DNA of 64,000 bases. It comes from Lachnospiraceae bacterium (GTDB lineage Bacteria; Bacillota; Clostridia; Lachnospirales; Lachnospiraceae). The DNA is taken from contig JAILHF010000029.1 of assembly GCA_024696005.1 (NCBI GenBank), forward strand, positions 1 through 64,000. The letters are read 5' to 3'. Of this stretch, positions 44,774 to 54,337 are shown piece after piece (position 1 is the first letter of the stretch; every line of letters begins with the position of its first letter). The notes beneath the pieces were generated by a model that saw nothing but the letters and a program-made list of their open reading frames with translations, had not been told where the DNA came from and did no database searches. Both the position numbers and the translations under genes were made by a program.

Positions 44774-45790
44774 ATGGCAACGGCATTATTTCCGGTGATC
44801 CTTGCGGCAGCAGTCGCGCTGGTGGTGATCACGATCCTGCTTGTCCGTCACGTCCGGTACCGCAGGCATATCGAAAGTGTTCTCAAGGGAGAAGATGATT
44901 CCGGCAGAAAGATCGCTTCGCAGGGGGATGCCCAGTCGAGCCTGATGTTCATTGTTTTCGTCTGGTCGGCATTGCTTCTGCTGATGGTCTTCTCGATGAG
45001 CCGAAAGCTCGGGGCGATGGAGGATGCACTCAAAAACATGTCCCACGAAATGATGATGGACCGGAATGAGACGTTCGAGCGCATCAAACAGATGAATTCG
45101 CTGCTGGTCGAGCACAGCTGGGGGATCGAACGGCTGAACCGGGGCGACCGCAGCGTGGATATCCGTTTTCGGTTTACGCTGAAGGAATACAGGGCCGATA
45201 CCGAGGCGGTCCTGGTCATAGGCGAACGCAGCATCCCGCTTCAGAGAGACGGGGCATCCCTGACGGGAAGCGTGAACGCAGGCCTGTTTGAGTCTCTGGA
45301 CGGCACGGCCAGGATCGAGATCCGAGAGGGAGACAGCTGCAGGTCGGAGACGCTGGACGACATCAACATCAACATGCTCTGGCAAAACATGATGCCGGAT
45401 CTGTATCTGTACAAAACGATCGATGACATCGCGGTAAAGAATGGCAGCGTCACGATCAACGACAGCGTGATCGTGAGCCGCAATCCGGTCAAGGACGGCA
45501 CCGAAACGCAGAAGGCACGTCTTGTCATCGAGGTGAACGGAACGGAAGTGTTTTCCGAAGAGATCGATCTCGCGCAGGCCGACGGACTTGAGATCCCGAT
45601 CAGGGGAAGCTTTGCCTGCACCCAAAACGACTGCATGGCGATCTACATCATCAGCGAGAATGATCTGGGCCTGAGCGTAAAGCAGCTCGAGTGGTATAAC
45701 TGCAGCGAAGAGAATGAGCAGAGCGTGCTGAAGACGGTGGGCACCAGGGTCTGGGATACCGCGAGCGGCGAGGTGCTTTATTCGGAATAA
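44774..45790 (+). CDS. Unknown membrane protein, likely LytTR partner
   Basis: 338 residues. Two membrane segments (about 4-24 and 57-76), a short coiled region (80-120, KLGAMEDALKNMSHEMMMDRNETFERIKQMN) and a beta-rich C-terminal domain of about 210 residues. No family recognised. The gene is 18 bases after the LytTR gene and shares its promoter. The C-terminal domain could be the sensing or outside part: if N-in is right after the first segment, the chain re-enters the cytoplasm at the second, so the topology needs testing. Confidence 0.7.
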   Translation: MATALFPVILAAAVALVVITILLVRHVRYRRHIESVLKGEDDSGRKIASQGDAQSSLMFIVFVWSALLLLMVFSMSRKLGAMEDALKNMSHEMMMDRNETFERIKQMNSLLVEHSWGIERLNRGDRSVDIRFRFTLKEYRADTEAVLVIGERSIPLQRDGASLTGSVNAGLFESLDGTARIEIREGDSCRSETLDDININMLWQNMMPDLYLYKTIDDIAVKNGSVTINDSVIVSRNPVKDGTETQKARLVIEVNGTEVFSEEIDLAQADGLEIPIRGSFACTQNDCMAIYIISENDLGLSVKQLEWYNCSEENEQSVLKTVGTRVWDTASGEVLYSE

Positions 45791-45840
45791 CCCCCTCAAT
45801 ACCTACTTTTGGCTGGTATACAAGGCGAACGGGATAATGG

Positions 45841-45889
45841 TATAATGTGTATCGTCCGGGGCAAATGCCCCGGGATACACGTTTTTTTT
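45841..45889 (+). promoter_or_regulatory. -10 box followed by hairpin and T tract
   Basis: TATAAT at 45841-45846 (with TGG just before) is followed directly by GTGTATC-GT-CCGGGG and CCCCGG-GATACAC arms (45847-45880) and eight Ts. Either the box is chance and the hairpin is the terminator of the upstream pair, or a transcript begins inside the stem. The next start codon is at 45910. Confidence 0.6.
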
Positions 45890-45909
45890 GTTATGATCAG
45901 GAGGAGAAT

Positions 45910-48900
45910 ATGAAGAAAAAAAGCATGTTGCTTCGAAGGATCGCAGCGTTCCTGCTGGCCCTTTTGCTCGTCTGGACGGAATTTGCCGCCGGCGGCCTGA
46001 AGGTCCGGGCTGAGGAACCGGAGGGAACGGAGGAAGCCGACGGCGGGACCGGTGAAGTGAACCCCGAAGGCAAGCCCACGATGATCTATGTGAAAACCTC
46101 CAAAGGCGATGTGAACCTTGTGGATAAGACTACCGTGGAGGACGGCGACGGGAAGCTGCAATACAACGCTTCCACCTGCACGCTGACCATGACGGATTTC
46201 AAGATCACCCGGCTTTACAAGCACAGCCAGTCGGAATACTACGGACTGTTCTGCAACGGAAAGCTCAACATTGTCGTGAACGGGGATTGCTCCATCGGCG
46301 GCACGGCACCTTCCGATGCGACGGTCATAGACGGCATCAACGTGCAGCAGTCGCTGAGCATCAAGAACAGCAGCTCGTCTCTCACGAGTTCGCTCACGGT
46401 CTCTGTGTCGGGCACATCCAAGGGAACCTCCAGCGCGATCTATTCGGGCTACGGCCTGACCATAGACGGGCTGCTTCCGGTCTATGCCACGGCTGCTTCT
46501 TCCGTGCAGGACAGCTACGGCGTGCGTGCCATGAGAGGGCTGACCCTGACAGGAAGCGCGACTTTGCGGGCTACCGGCGGAAGCGTCACGAACAAGGGGC
46601 GCAGCAGCTACGGCATCCTTTCCAACGGAAACGTCAGCATAAAGGGAGGCACGCTCAAAGCCACCGGCGGTTCGGTAAAGGATTCCACAGCCAGGAGCTA
46701 CGGCATGTATGTGGCCGGCGAACTGAATGTGAGCGGCGGAACGTCGACGCTCGAGACGGCGTCCGTGTCCGGTGATTACTTTACGGAAAACTATGCTTTG
46801 TATGTCACGACGGCAACGACCATCAGCGGCGGAAAGCTGAGCGCGAAGGCAGGGAGTGCCTCCGGCAGCGCCCGCAGCCACGGCGTTTTCAGCGGCGGAA
46901 AGCTCAGTGTGACGGGCGGCACGCTGGAGGCGGAAAGCGGAAGCGCAGCCGGCGATGACAGTGTGGCCGTGGATGCGGGCACCTTTGCGATGAGCGGAGG
47001 AACCCTCAGCGCCACCGCAGGCAAGGCGACCAAGGAGAGCTACGGCCTGCGCATCGCGGATAAAGACACGCGTGAGACCATGATCACCGGAGGCACCATC
47101 ACGGCCAAAGGCGGCAGCGCCAAGACCAGCTACGGCATCAAGGTGAATACGTATCTGACGCTTACGGGCGGAAAGTGCACGGCAAGCGGCAACACCGAAT
47201 CCATCAGCGCGGCCAAGCCCAAGAGCGGAACGGATGAAGTGACCATCAAGGCGCCGGTCTTCTGGTGCGGTTCGAGCGCGGGCAATGCCGTGGTCAAAAA
47301 GGATTATGTCTATGGTTCGAAATATGCCGTGCTCGATGCGACCACGGCGGTGGTTCTGATCAACGACTGGACCTGGGGCGATACACCGAACAGTCCTTCC
47401 GTGATGAACCTGGACCGTTACGGGAACGGGAAGGTCAGTGCCGGCTTTGCGTATAAGAAGAGCAGTGAGGAAGACAGCGCTTACGGTGCAACGGTTCCTT
47501 CCGATGCAGGTAATTATGTGGTGCGGGCGAGCCTCTCTAACGGCCTGAAGGCGACAAAGAGCTTCAAGATCAAACAGAGAGAGCTTTCGGAGGTCACGGC
47601 GACGGTGACGGCCGGAACCTATAACGGCTATTCGCAGCAGGCGACGATCAAACTTACCTACAAGGACAAGGAACTGAAGAACGGAACGGATTATACGATC
47701 GCCGAAGGGGCCAAGGCCACGGAGGTGGAGACCCTTACCGCAAAGATCAGCGGCAAGGGGAATTTTACCGGAACGAAGAGCGTGAAATGGAGCCTGAACA
47801 AGGCCGAGCTCAGCAGGGACTGTTTTGATCTGAAGACCAATCTGAATTATGTGTATGACGGCAAAGGAAAAAGCGTTGATAAGCCGGATCTGAAGGGCGT
47901 GTATACGGGATGCGGAACCATCACGATGCTTTATGACGGGAAGACGGAGCTTCCCGTGAACACGGGCAGCGTGAGCGTGACCTTCAACGTGTCGGAAGGA
48001 AAGAACTTTAAAGCGGCCAGCGGCCTGTCTTACGGGACCATGGTCATCAATAAGGCGGCCAACACGATGGTGGTGCGCGATCTTACCACCGTGAACAAGG
48101 GCAAGGAACTGGATCTGAACGCGGCGGTGCAGAATGCACAGGGAAGCGTGAGCTTTGCGATCGACGGAAGTGCCCTGGGATGCACGCTGAGCGGAAGCGT
48201 CCTGAAAACGGGCGACACGGCCGGAAGCATCAAGATCAAAGCCACGGCAGCCGGAAACGACAATTACAAGGAAGCGGAAATAAGTTTTACGGTGAACATC
48301 CGCGAGCTGAAGTACGCCGACCTGAGCGTGACCATGCCGTCCATTACCTATGGCCAGACGCTTGCCGATCCTTCGTACACCGTTCCTGCCGGCGGCTGGG
48401 CGGAAACGCCGGAGATCCGGTATACCGGACGTACCGCTGCCGGGGACGAATACAACAAAACGACCAAGCCTTCCACGGCGGGCAGCTATGTGGTCAGCAT
48501 CGAAGGCATGACAACGGATACCATCTACAGCGGAAGCGCTTCGTTTACGATCTCGCCCAAAGAGGTGAAGCTTGTGAGCGTTTCGGCTTACGGAAGGGCT
48601 TACAACGGGGATACCTATGTGCAGATGGATCACGGTTCGGCGGTGCTGGAGGGTGTGATCCCGGCGGATGACGGTGTCATGGGCTGCTTCGTGTTCGGCG
48701 AATTTGCGGATCCCGCGGCCGGCAAGAACAAGCCCGTCGTCATCACGAGCGTCGAGCTTTACGGCGGAATGGAGATGCTGGAACAGAACTATGTCCTGAA
48801 CGATTCTGCCTTCCCCACGAACGTTACCGCAGACATCGATCCTCTTCCCGTGAAGATCACGGCTGAGGACCAGATACAGGAAGCCGGCGTGCCGGTGGTC

Positions 48901-51645
48901 TCCTCGGTGGACCGGGTGCGCATGGAACTGATAAGTGAGTATGATGTGATGCCCACAGGCCATGTCCTGAGTGCGATCACGATCACGGGTGATACTTCCG
49001 TTCCCGGTGAAGGCGGCAAGCTCACGCCTTCCGCTGCAAAGATCAGCGATGCGGACGGAAACGACATGACGGCAAACTATGCCTTCACCTATGCGCAGGG
49101 AAATCTTACCGTGCTGGCACGCAGCCTGGAGTCGGCCGTGGTGGAGGTGGTCCCTGCAGAGGGCGGCTATGTGTTCAACGGCAGCGCGATCGTTCCGAAG
49201 GATTCGGAGGTGACGGTCACACTCGACGGAACCGAGCTTGCAGGCGGAACGGATTACACGCTCTCGTTTTCCGACAACGTGCATGCGGGAGCCGCCACGG
49301 TAAAGGTGAACGGCAAAGGAGGATTCTCCGGTCAGGCAACGGGTAGTTTCCGGATCGGACCGAAGACCTGCACGGAACCGGAGATCGAAGTGGCCAATGC
49401 CGTCTGGAACGGCTCGGCACTGGAGCCCACCGTGACGGTCCGCGATCCGGAAACGGGTCTTGTGGACGCGATGGAATATTCCCTGATCTACAGCAACAAC
49501 GTAAAGGTGGGTGATGCGGCCGGCGTGACGATCATCGACCGCGACGGCGGCGATTATGTCATCAGCGGCAGCGGCACCTTCAGCATCAAAAAGGGCGCGA
49601 TGCGCACGCTGGATACGATCAGCCGTTATGTGAGCGCCACGGACAAGACACCCAGCATCTCCATAGCGGCCATGCTCCCGGCTGACGCGGGCAATGCCAC
49701 GGGCTATGACTTCTGGGAGGAGCCCATCGAGAACGGACTGAAACTGACGGATTACCGCATGGACCAGGCGACCGGCGAGATCATCCTGGAGATCGCTTCC
49801 GGCGCAGTCACCGACTGGGCCAAGATATCGGTATGGATCAAGGGCGAGAACTATGATGTGAACTTCTGGGTGCAGGTCATCCGGAGCAATCTGAAGAATC
49901 CGGAATATACCGCTCCGCAGGCAGCTGTATTGAGCTATACGGGTGAAGCACAGCAGCTTCTGATCCCCGGTTCGGTCACAAAGGGCGGCAAGATGGAATA
50001 CAGCGAGGACATGTATGAGTGGAGCGAGACCATTCCGGTAGGAACGGAATGCGGAGAGTATACCGTCTATTACCGCATCACGTCCACAAGTGAGTACAAC
50101 GGTGTCGACGCGACGCCCATCCATGTGCGCATCCGCAACGTGGTCTACAAGCTCACGGTCGTGAACGGAGAAGGCAGCGGTGATTACGAAGCGGGTGAGA
50201 GCGTGGTCATCAGCGCATCACCGGCCCCGTCGGGACAGGTGTTTGACAGCTGGACCGGTGAGGAAGATGTGATCTTCGCGGACGAGGGTGCATCCGTCAC
50301 CACTCTCATCATGCCGGAGAGAGCCACGACGGTGACTGCAACTTACAAGAAGGACGAGAAGCCGCAGCCGGTGCTCAAGAAAGCGCCGGTGGGGAAGGAC
50401 GACCTGAAGTATAACCACATCGGACAGGTGCTGATCGAGGGCGGTGTCGCCGAAGGCGGAACGCTGCTCTATGCACTGGGAAGCAGTGCTTCGAAAGCCC
50501 CGAAGGCAAGTGACTTCAGCAAGGCGCTTCCGAAGGGTGAGGAAGCCGGATATTACTATGTATGGTATTACATCAAGGGCGACGCCGAGCACGGGGACAG
50601 TGCACCGGTGTGCATCACCGTGGTGATCCGCCAGGAGAACGGTGAGGTGCCCGATCCCCCCGCACCGGGACCCGGCGACGGCGATTCGCCCATGGATCCG
50701 GTGGTGACGGTGGACAACCTCACCACGGTGCTGCATCTGGTGAAGGGTCAGAAATTCACGATCCCGAAGGACATGTGGAGCAACAGCAAGAAGTGTGACT
50801 GGAAGAGCAGCAGCCCCAAGGTCCTGACTCTTTCGAAGAAGGGCGTGGCCGTTGCGAAGAAGGCGTCGCCCGACGGCGGATGCGTGTATCTGCTCAATGA
50901 AAACAGCGGCAAGAGCATTATGGTCTATATCTCGGCACCTGCATTCTCCGGCAAAAAGGCGCTGGAGCTGGCCGCAGGAGAGAGCGGCAGCATCGGCTTT
51001 GACCGTGGGGATGCGGAGCTTCCCGTCTTTTACGCTTCTTCCGCGCTGGATGTGGCGACGGTGGATCAGAGCGGCAATGTGAAGGCAGTGGCAAAGGGAA
51101 GCGCCGTCATCACGGCCTATGTGAACGGCAAGAGCTACACCCGCAAGGTGAGCGTATCGGAAAAGAGCGTTGCTCTGACACGCACCCTGCATGTCAACAA
51201 GGGCGCCACGAACAAGGCCATCAAGGTCAAGGGCCTGAAGAAAGCAAATTGGGAAGTGGAAAGCGGCACGTCGGTGAGCATCGGAAAGAAGAACAAACTG
51301 ACGGCCGAAGCCGTGGGTGTTTCCGTGATCAAAGCGACGGTTGACGGCACGGATTACAGGATCACGGTGATCGTGGAGGATCCGGTCATCACGGCAGCCG
51401 ATATCACGGCGGCAAAAGGAAAGAACAAGTATGACGCAAAGCTGGGCATCGGCTATGAGAAGAAGATCACGTTCCGCGGGCTGTCCTTTGACGATCCCGA
51501 GCGGCAGGTCGTGTTCAAGAGCAGCAAGCCGGCGGTCGCGTTTGTGGATTGCGACGGAACCCTGAAGGTACGTTCGAAGGGCAAGGCGAAGCTCACGGCC
51601 AAAGTGAACGGCACGACCATTACGATCAATGTGAAGGCAGACTAA
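45910..51645 (+). CDS. Giant secreted surface protein
   Basis: 1911 residues. A signal peptide (1-33) is followed by a parallel-beta-helix-like region (about 60-440) with repeated GxLxxTGGSV and SYGI turns, MBG/YDG-like Ig repeats (about 520-1170), and an InlB/Listeria-Bacteroides-type repeat near 1415-1485 (VYKLTVVNGEGSGDYEAGE). After a Pro-rich hinge (PDPPAPGPGDGDSP), Big_2-like domains fill the rest to the end. No LPxTG or S-layer anchor is visible. Such proteins form fibrous adhesins. AGGAGGAGAAT precedes ATG 45910, and the frame upstream is out of the expected signal sequence. Confidence 0.9.
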   Translation: MKKKSMLLRRIAAFLLALLLVWTEFAAGGLKVRAEEPEGTEEADGGTGEVNPEGKPTMIYVKTSKGDVNLVDKTTVEDGDGKLQYNASTCTLTMTDFKITRLYKHSQSEYYGLFCNGKLNIVVNGDCSIGGTAPSDATVIDGINVQQSLSIKNSSSSLTSSLTVSVSGTSKGTSSAIYSGYGLTIDGLLPVYATAASSVQDSYGVRAMRGLTLTGSATLRATGGSVTNKGRSSYGILSNGNVSIKGGTLKATGGSVKDSTARSYGMYVAGELNVSGGTSTLETASVSGDYFTENYALYVTTATTISGGKLSAKAGSASGSARSHGVFSGGKLSVTGGTLEAESGSAAGDDSVAVDAGTFAMSGGTLSATAGKATKESYGLRIADKDTRETMITGGTITAKGGSAKTSYGIKVNTYLTLTGGKCTASGNTESISAAKPKSGTDEVTIKAPVFWCGSSAGNAVVKKDYVYGSKYAVLDATTAVVLINDWTWGDTPNSPSVMNLDRYGNGKVSAGFAYKKSSEEDSAYGATVPSDAGNYVVRASLSNGLKATKSFKIKQRELSEVTATVTAGTYNGYSQQATIKLTYKDKELKNGTDYTIAEGAKATEVETLTAKISGKGNFTGTKSVKWSLNKAELSRDCFDLKTNLNYVYDGKGKSVDKPDLKGVYTGCGTITMLYDGKTELPVNTGSVSVTFNVSEGKNFKAASGLSYGTMVINKAANTMVVRDLTTVNKGKELDLNAAVQNAQGSVSFAIDGSALGCTLSGSVLKTGDTAGSIKIKATAAGNDNYKEAEISFTVNIRELKYADLSVTMPSITYGQTLADPSYTVPAGGWAETPEIRYTGRTAAGDEYNKTTKPSTAGSYVVSIEGMTTDTIYSGSASFTISPKEVKLVSVSAYGRAYNGDTYVQMDHGSAVLEGVIPADDGVMGCFVFGEFADPAAGKNKPVVITSVELYGGMEMLEQNYVLNDSAFPTNVTADIDPLPVKITAEDQIQEAGVPVVSSVDRVRMELISEYDVMPTGHVLSAITITGDTSVPGEGGKLTPSAAKISDADGNDMTANYAFTYAQGNLTVLARSLESAVVEVVPAEGGYVFNGSAIVPKDSEVTVTLDGTELAGGTDYTLSFSDNVHAGAATVKVNGKGGFSGQATGSFRIGPKTCTEPEIEVANAVWNGSALEPTVTVRDPETGLVDAMEYSLIYSNNVKVGDAAGVTIIDRDGGDYVISGSGTFSIKKGAMRTLDTISRYVSATDKTPSISIAAMLPADAGNATGYDFWEEPIENGLKLTDYRMDQATGEIILEIASGAVTDWAKISVWIKGENYDVNFWVQVIRSNLKNPEYTAPQAAVLSYTGEAQQLLIPGSVTKGGKMEYSEDMYEWSETIPVGTECGEYTVYYRITSTSEYNGVDATPIHVRIRNVVYKLTVVNGEGSGDYEAGESVVISASPAPSGQVFDSWTGEEDVIFADEGASVTTLIMPERATTVTATYKKDEKPQPVLKKAPVGKDDLKYNHIGQVLIEGGVAEGGTLLYALGSSASKAPKASDFSKALPKGEEAGYYYVWYYIKGDAEHGDSAPVCITVVIRQENGEVPDPPAPGPGDGDSPMDPVVTVDNLTTVLHLVKGQKFTIPKDMWSNSKKCDWKSSSPKVLTLSKKGVAVAKKASPDGGCVYLLNENSGKSIMVYISAPAFSGKKALELAAGESGSIGFDRGDAELPVFYASSALDVATVDQSGNVKAVAKGSAVITAYVNGKSYTRKVSVSEKSVALTRTLHVNKGATNKAIKVKGLKKANWEVESGTSVSIGKKNKLTAEAVGVSVIKATVDGTDYRITVIVEDPVITAADITAAKGKNKYDAKLGIGYEKKITFRGLSFDDPERQVVFKSSKPAVAFVDCDGTLKVRSKGKAKLTAKVNGTTITINVKAD

Positions 51646-51711
51646 AGGTACCTGTACAGACCCGAGCCACGGAACAGTAACGACTAAAGACAGAGAAGGG
51701 AGAAGGAGAGG

Positions 51712-53367
51712 GTGAAAAGACGAAGGGTATTCGGATCGCTGATCCTGTTTTCGGCACTCGGAGCGTTCTTCTTTTCGGGCTGCGGAAAAAACAACGGAAA
51801 CAGGGGGATCTTCGGTTCCAAAACAAGCGGGATCAGCGGGACGTGGTATGAGCAGTCGGAATCCGGGGGGATCCTCACGCTCACCGAGGACGAGATCAGC
51901 TACGATTACAACGATTATGTCGTGAGCAGCTCCTATCATGTGAAAAACAACAAGGACGGCTTTGAGATCCTGCCGGTCGACAACAGCTGGTATTATCCGG
52001 ATATCCGGTATTACAAAAAAGAGGATAAGATCACGATGCACACGATGCCTCACACGGACGGTGACGGCGGCTATCATCTCCTGACCTTCCTGCGCACGGA
52101 ATACGTTGCGCCGCCACCCGTGAGCTATGGCGAACGGGTGGATAACAGTGACGCATCCGCAGCGAAATCTTTTTCCGTGCATGATGTGGCGGAGCTGTCG
52201 CTGGCCGTCTATGAGCCGAACCGCGCGATGGGAGACATGGCGCCTCCGGAACCGAGGGAAGGAGCCTATGAATACAAGATCACGCGTAATGACGACGGCA
52301 GTGCACTCATCGATTACGCTCCTTGCCCGGAGCGTGTGGAACTGACGCCGGCGGACATGAAGGAACTGGCGGAGCTTCTGAAGAACAGCCGCCTGGACAG
52401 CTTAAACGGTGTGGATGTCTGGACCGCGGATACGCCGAAATCGACGACCCGATATGAGCTCGACATCAGCTTTACCGACGGAAGCAGCTATCATTCCCGC
52501 GCGAATTTTGATGATGTGAGTGATGTGTGGCTGGAGGACGGCTTCCTTCTGCATCAGTTCATTTACGAAAAGCTTACGGATGCGGGGTTCCGGTATTGGG
52601 ACAACAGCTTTCATTCCACAAAGCCCATGCTGCGCCTGGGACCCGGCGGGGATGCGAAACCCGCTTACAGTATCAAAGCCGAGGAAATGAGCGAGGAAAA
52701 GAAGGGGACAGCTTACGATTACAAGGTATCCACGAGCTATACGACCTACTACGCCGAAGGAAATGCTCCCACGGCGTTGATGGACACACTGGAAGCGTTT
52801 TCCGCAGATTACCGGAAGCTTGCGGAACAGACCATTCTTGACGATGACGCCATCATGGCCGCAGCTCCGAAATCGGTCTGGGGAAAAGAAGACCGCCGCA
52901 GCGCCTGGTCCTTTTATGTGAGTGAACAGGAAAAGCTGGATACGATGTTTTACAGTTTTTACTACAGTGAGGGGCGCGCGAATACACTGGGGCTGCCGCC
53001 TGCCGAACACGGAAAGTACTATCATTACCGCGTCACCATCGATGTGCAGAGCGGCAAGGTCCTCTCCGCGGCCGATCTCTTTTCGGACGCCACGCAGGTG
53101 AAGGAACAAATGAAACAGCGAGTGCTGGATTTTTACAGCGCACCGAAGTACGGTCTGGATCTTGATCACTTTGACGAGGAGTTTGAAAAAGCCTTTTCCA
53201 CGCCGGCCTGTGAGGGCGGTCTGGATTTTCTGATCCTGGAAGACAAAGTGACACTGATCTATCAGAAGCCGGAAGACGGAAAGCATGAAAAGCTGTGGAC
53301 CAGCCTGGATTTCTTCTATGATGATCTGCAGGATGTGCTCTCTTCGGAATACGCCGTGGTAAGGTGA
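51712..53367 (+). CDS. Lipoprotein with DUF3298-like C-terminal domain
   Basis: 551 residues. A lipoprotein signal ends in FFSGC near residue 24. The middle has two beta-rich parts. The C-terminal 200 residues resemble a DUF3298/RsiV-like domain (YHYRVTIDVQSGKVLSAADLF, with FLILEDKVTLIYQKPED near the end). The start is GTG 51712 with AAGGAGAGG upstream. It follows the giant surface protein by 66 bases, so both may be on one transcript. The function is not known. Confidence 0.75.
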   Translation: MKRRRVFGSLILFSALGAFFFSGCGKNNGNRGIFGSKTSGISGTWYEQSESGGILTLTEDEISYDYNDYVVSSSYHVKNNKDGFEILPVDNSWYYPDIRYYKKEDKITMHTMPHTDGDGGYHLLTFLRTEYVAPPPVSYGERVDNSDASAAKSFSVHDVAELSLAVYEPNRAMGDMAPPEPREGAYEYKITRNDDGSALIDYAPCPERVELTPADMKELAELLKNSRLDSLNGVDVWTADTPKSTTRYELDISFTDGSSYHSRANFDDVSDVWLEDGFLLHQFIYEKLTDAGFRYWDNSFHSTKPMLRLGPGGDAKPAYSIKAEEMSEEKKGTAYDYKVSTSYTTYYAEGNAPTALMDTLEAFSADYRKLAEQTILDDDAIMAAAPKSVWGKEDRRSAWSFYVSEQEKLDTMFYSFYYSEGRANTLGLPPAEHGKYYHYRVTIDVQSGKVLSAADLFSDATQVKEQMKQRVLDFYSAPKYGLDLDHFDEEFEKAFSTPACEGGLDFLILEDKVTLIYQKPEDGKHEKLWTSLDFFYDDLQDVLSSEYAVVR

Positions 53368-53408
53368 TGCGGAACATGTAAGGGAAGGCAACAAGAGGAA
53401 ACAGCAAG

Positions 53409-53444
53409 CGGGCAACGACGAAAAACGCCGTTGTCCGTTTTTTT
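53409..53444 (+). terminator. Terminator after lipoprotein gene
   Basis: CGGGCAACG (53409-53417) pairs with CGTTGTCCG (53429-53437, one G-T pair), then seven Ts. Confidence 0.85.
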
Positions 53445-53478
53445 GATATCTTACATTTTGGTCAGCAATTCGTACGGA

Positions 53479-53490
53479 ATTCTTAAGAAT
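53479..53490. promoter_or_regulatory. Palindrome before VanY-type gene
   Basis: A perfect 12-base palindrome ATTCTTAAGAAT lies in a 160-base AT-rich region that ends in TTATATATAT. It could be an operator. No confident -35/-10 pair could be fixed. Confidence 0.35.
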
Positions 53491-53605
53491 CATTTTGAGC
53501 AAACTGTGTTATATATATCTTGGGACCGGAAAAACGGACAGGACGGGGATCCGGGAAGGAAAAGAACGGGCATCGTCCGGCAGCACATGAGAGGGGAGAA
53601 GAGAC

Positions 53606-54337
53606 ATGGTGAAGAGAAGAAAAGCACTCAGGGAGATCATGATACTGGAGGCCATCGTTGCGATGCTTACGGTTCTGGGACTTCTCGTATTCTTCGCCGA
53701 ACCCGGAAGCGGGATCGGACACAGCGATACGGGTATCAGGAGTTTCTTCACAAAAGAAGCGGAAGCGGCGGAGACGCAGAAGAGTGTGGAATGGAACCTC
53801 CGGCTGGTCAATGCGTGGCACAAGCTGCCGGAGAATTACAGCATCGAGTTCACGGCGCTCTCGAACGGGGAGAGAGTAGACAAAAGGATCTATCCCGCGC
53901 TGCAGGCGATGTTTGATGATGCCAGGGCCGAAGGGATCTATCCCTTCGTCAGGGAGGGATACAGGACGACGGAAGAGCAGCAGCAGATCCTGGACGAGAA
54001 GACACAGGCATACGTGGATCAGGGGCTCATCCGCACGGTGGCAAAGAAAAAGGCCAGGGAGATGGTGGCGCTTCCCGGAACGAGCGAGCATCAGCTGGGG
54101 ATCGCGGTGGACATAAACGCCGACAAGGAAAGATGCAGCAATGACGAAGTATACGCCTGGCTTGCGGAAAATGCCTACAAATACGGTTTCATACTGCGCT
54201 ATCCGCAGGGTAAAACGGAGATCACGGGAATCGAGTATGAACCCTGGCATTACAGATACGTCGGAGAAGAAGCGGCAAAGGAGATCCACGAGCAGGGGAT
54301 CTGCCTGGAAGAGTATCTGGGAGAAACCGAACACTGA
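53606..54337 (+). CDS. D-Ala-D-Ala carboxypeptidase, VanY type (M15)
   Basis: 243 residues. A membrane anchor (about 12-32) and an M15B peptidase domain with the zinc motifs SEHQLGIAVDI (near residue 158) and EPWHYRYVG (near 212), plus SxxxGYRTTEEQQ near 118. It removes the last D-Ala from peptidoglycan precursors or stems. No van regulatory or ligase genes adjoin it, so it is likely a housekeeping enzyme and not vancomycin resistance. GAGGGGAGAAGAGAC precedes ATG 53606. Its stop abuts the convergent MATE gene with no gap. Confidence 0.92.
   Translation: MVKRRKALREIMILEAIVAMLTVLGLLVFFAEPGSGIGHSDTGIRSFFTKEAEAAETQKSVEWNLRLVNAWHKLPENYSIEFTALSNGERVDKRIYPALQAMFDDARAEGIYPFVREGYRTTEEQQQILDEKTQAYVDQGLIRTVAKKKAREMVALPGTSEHQLGIAVDINADKERCSNDEVYAWLAENAYKYGFILRYPQGKTEITGIEYEPWHYRYVGEEAAKEIHEQGICLEEYLGETEH

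Noticed and set aside
45796..50124. 1442-residue open frame on the minus strand
   Set aside because: It lies opposite the signal-peptide-bearing surface protein. Its residue composition (His/Arg-rich, no domain) and position are explained by the codon bias of the plus-strand gene.
53606..54337. Vancomycin resistance cluster
   Set aside because: Only a VanY-type peptidase is present; there are no vanRS, vanH, ligase or vanX genes, so it is treated as a normal wall enzyme.
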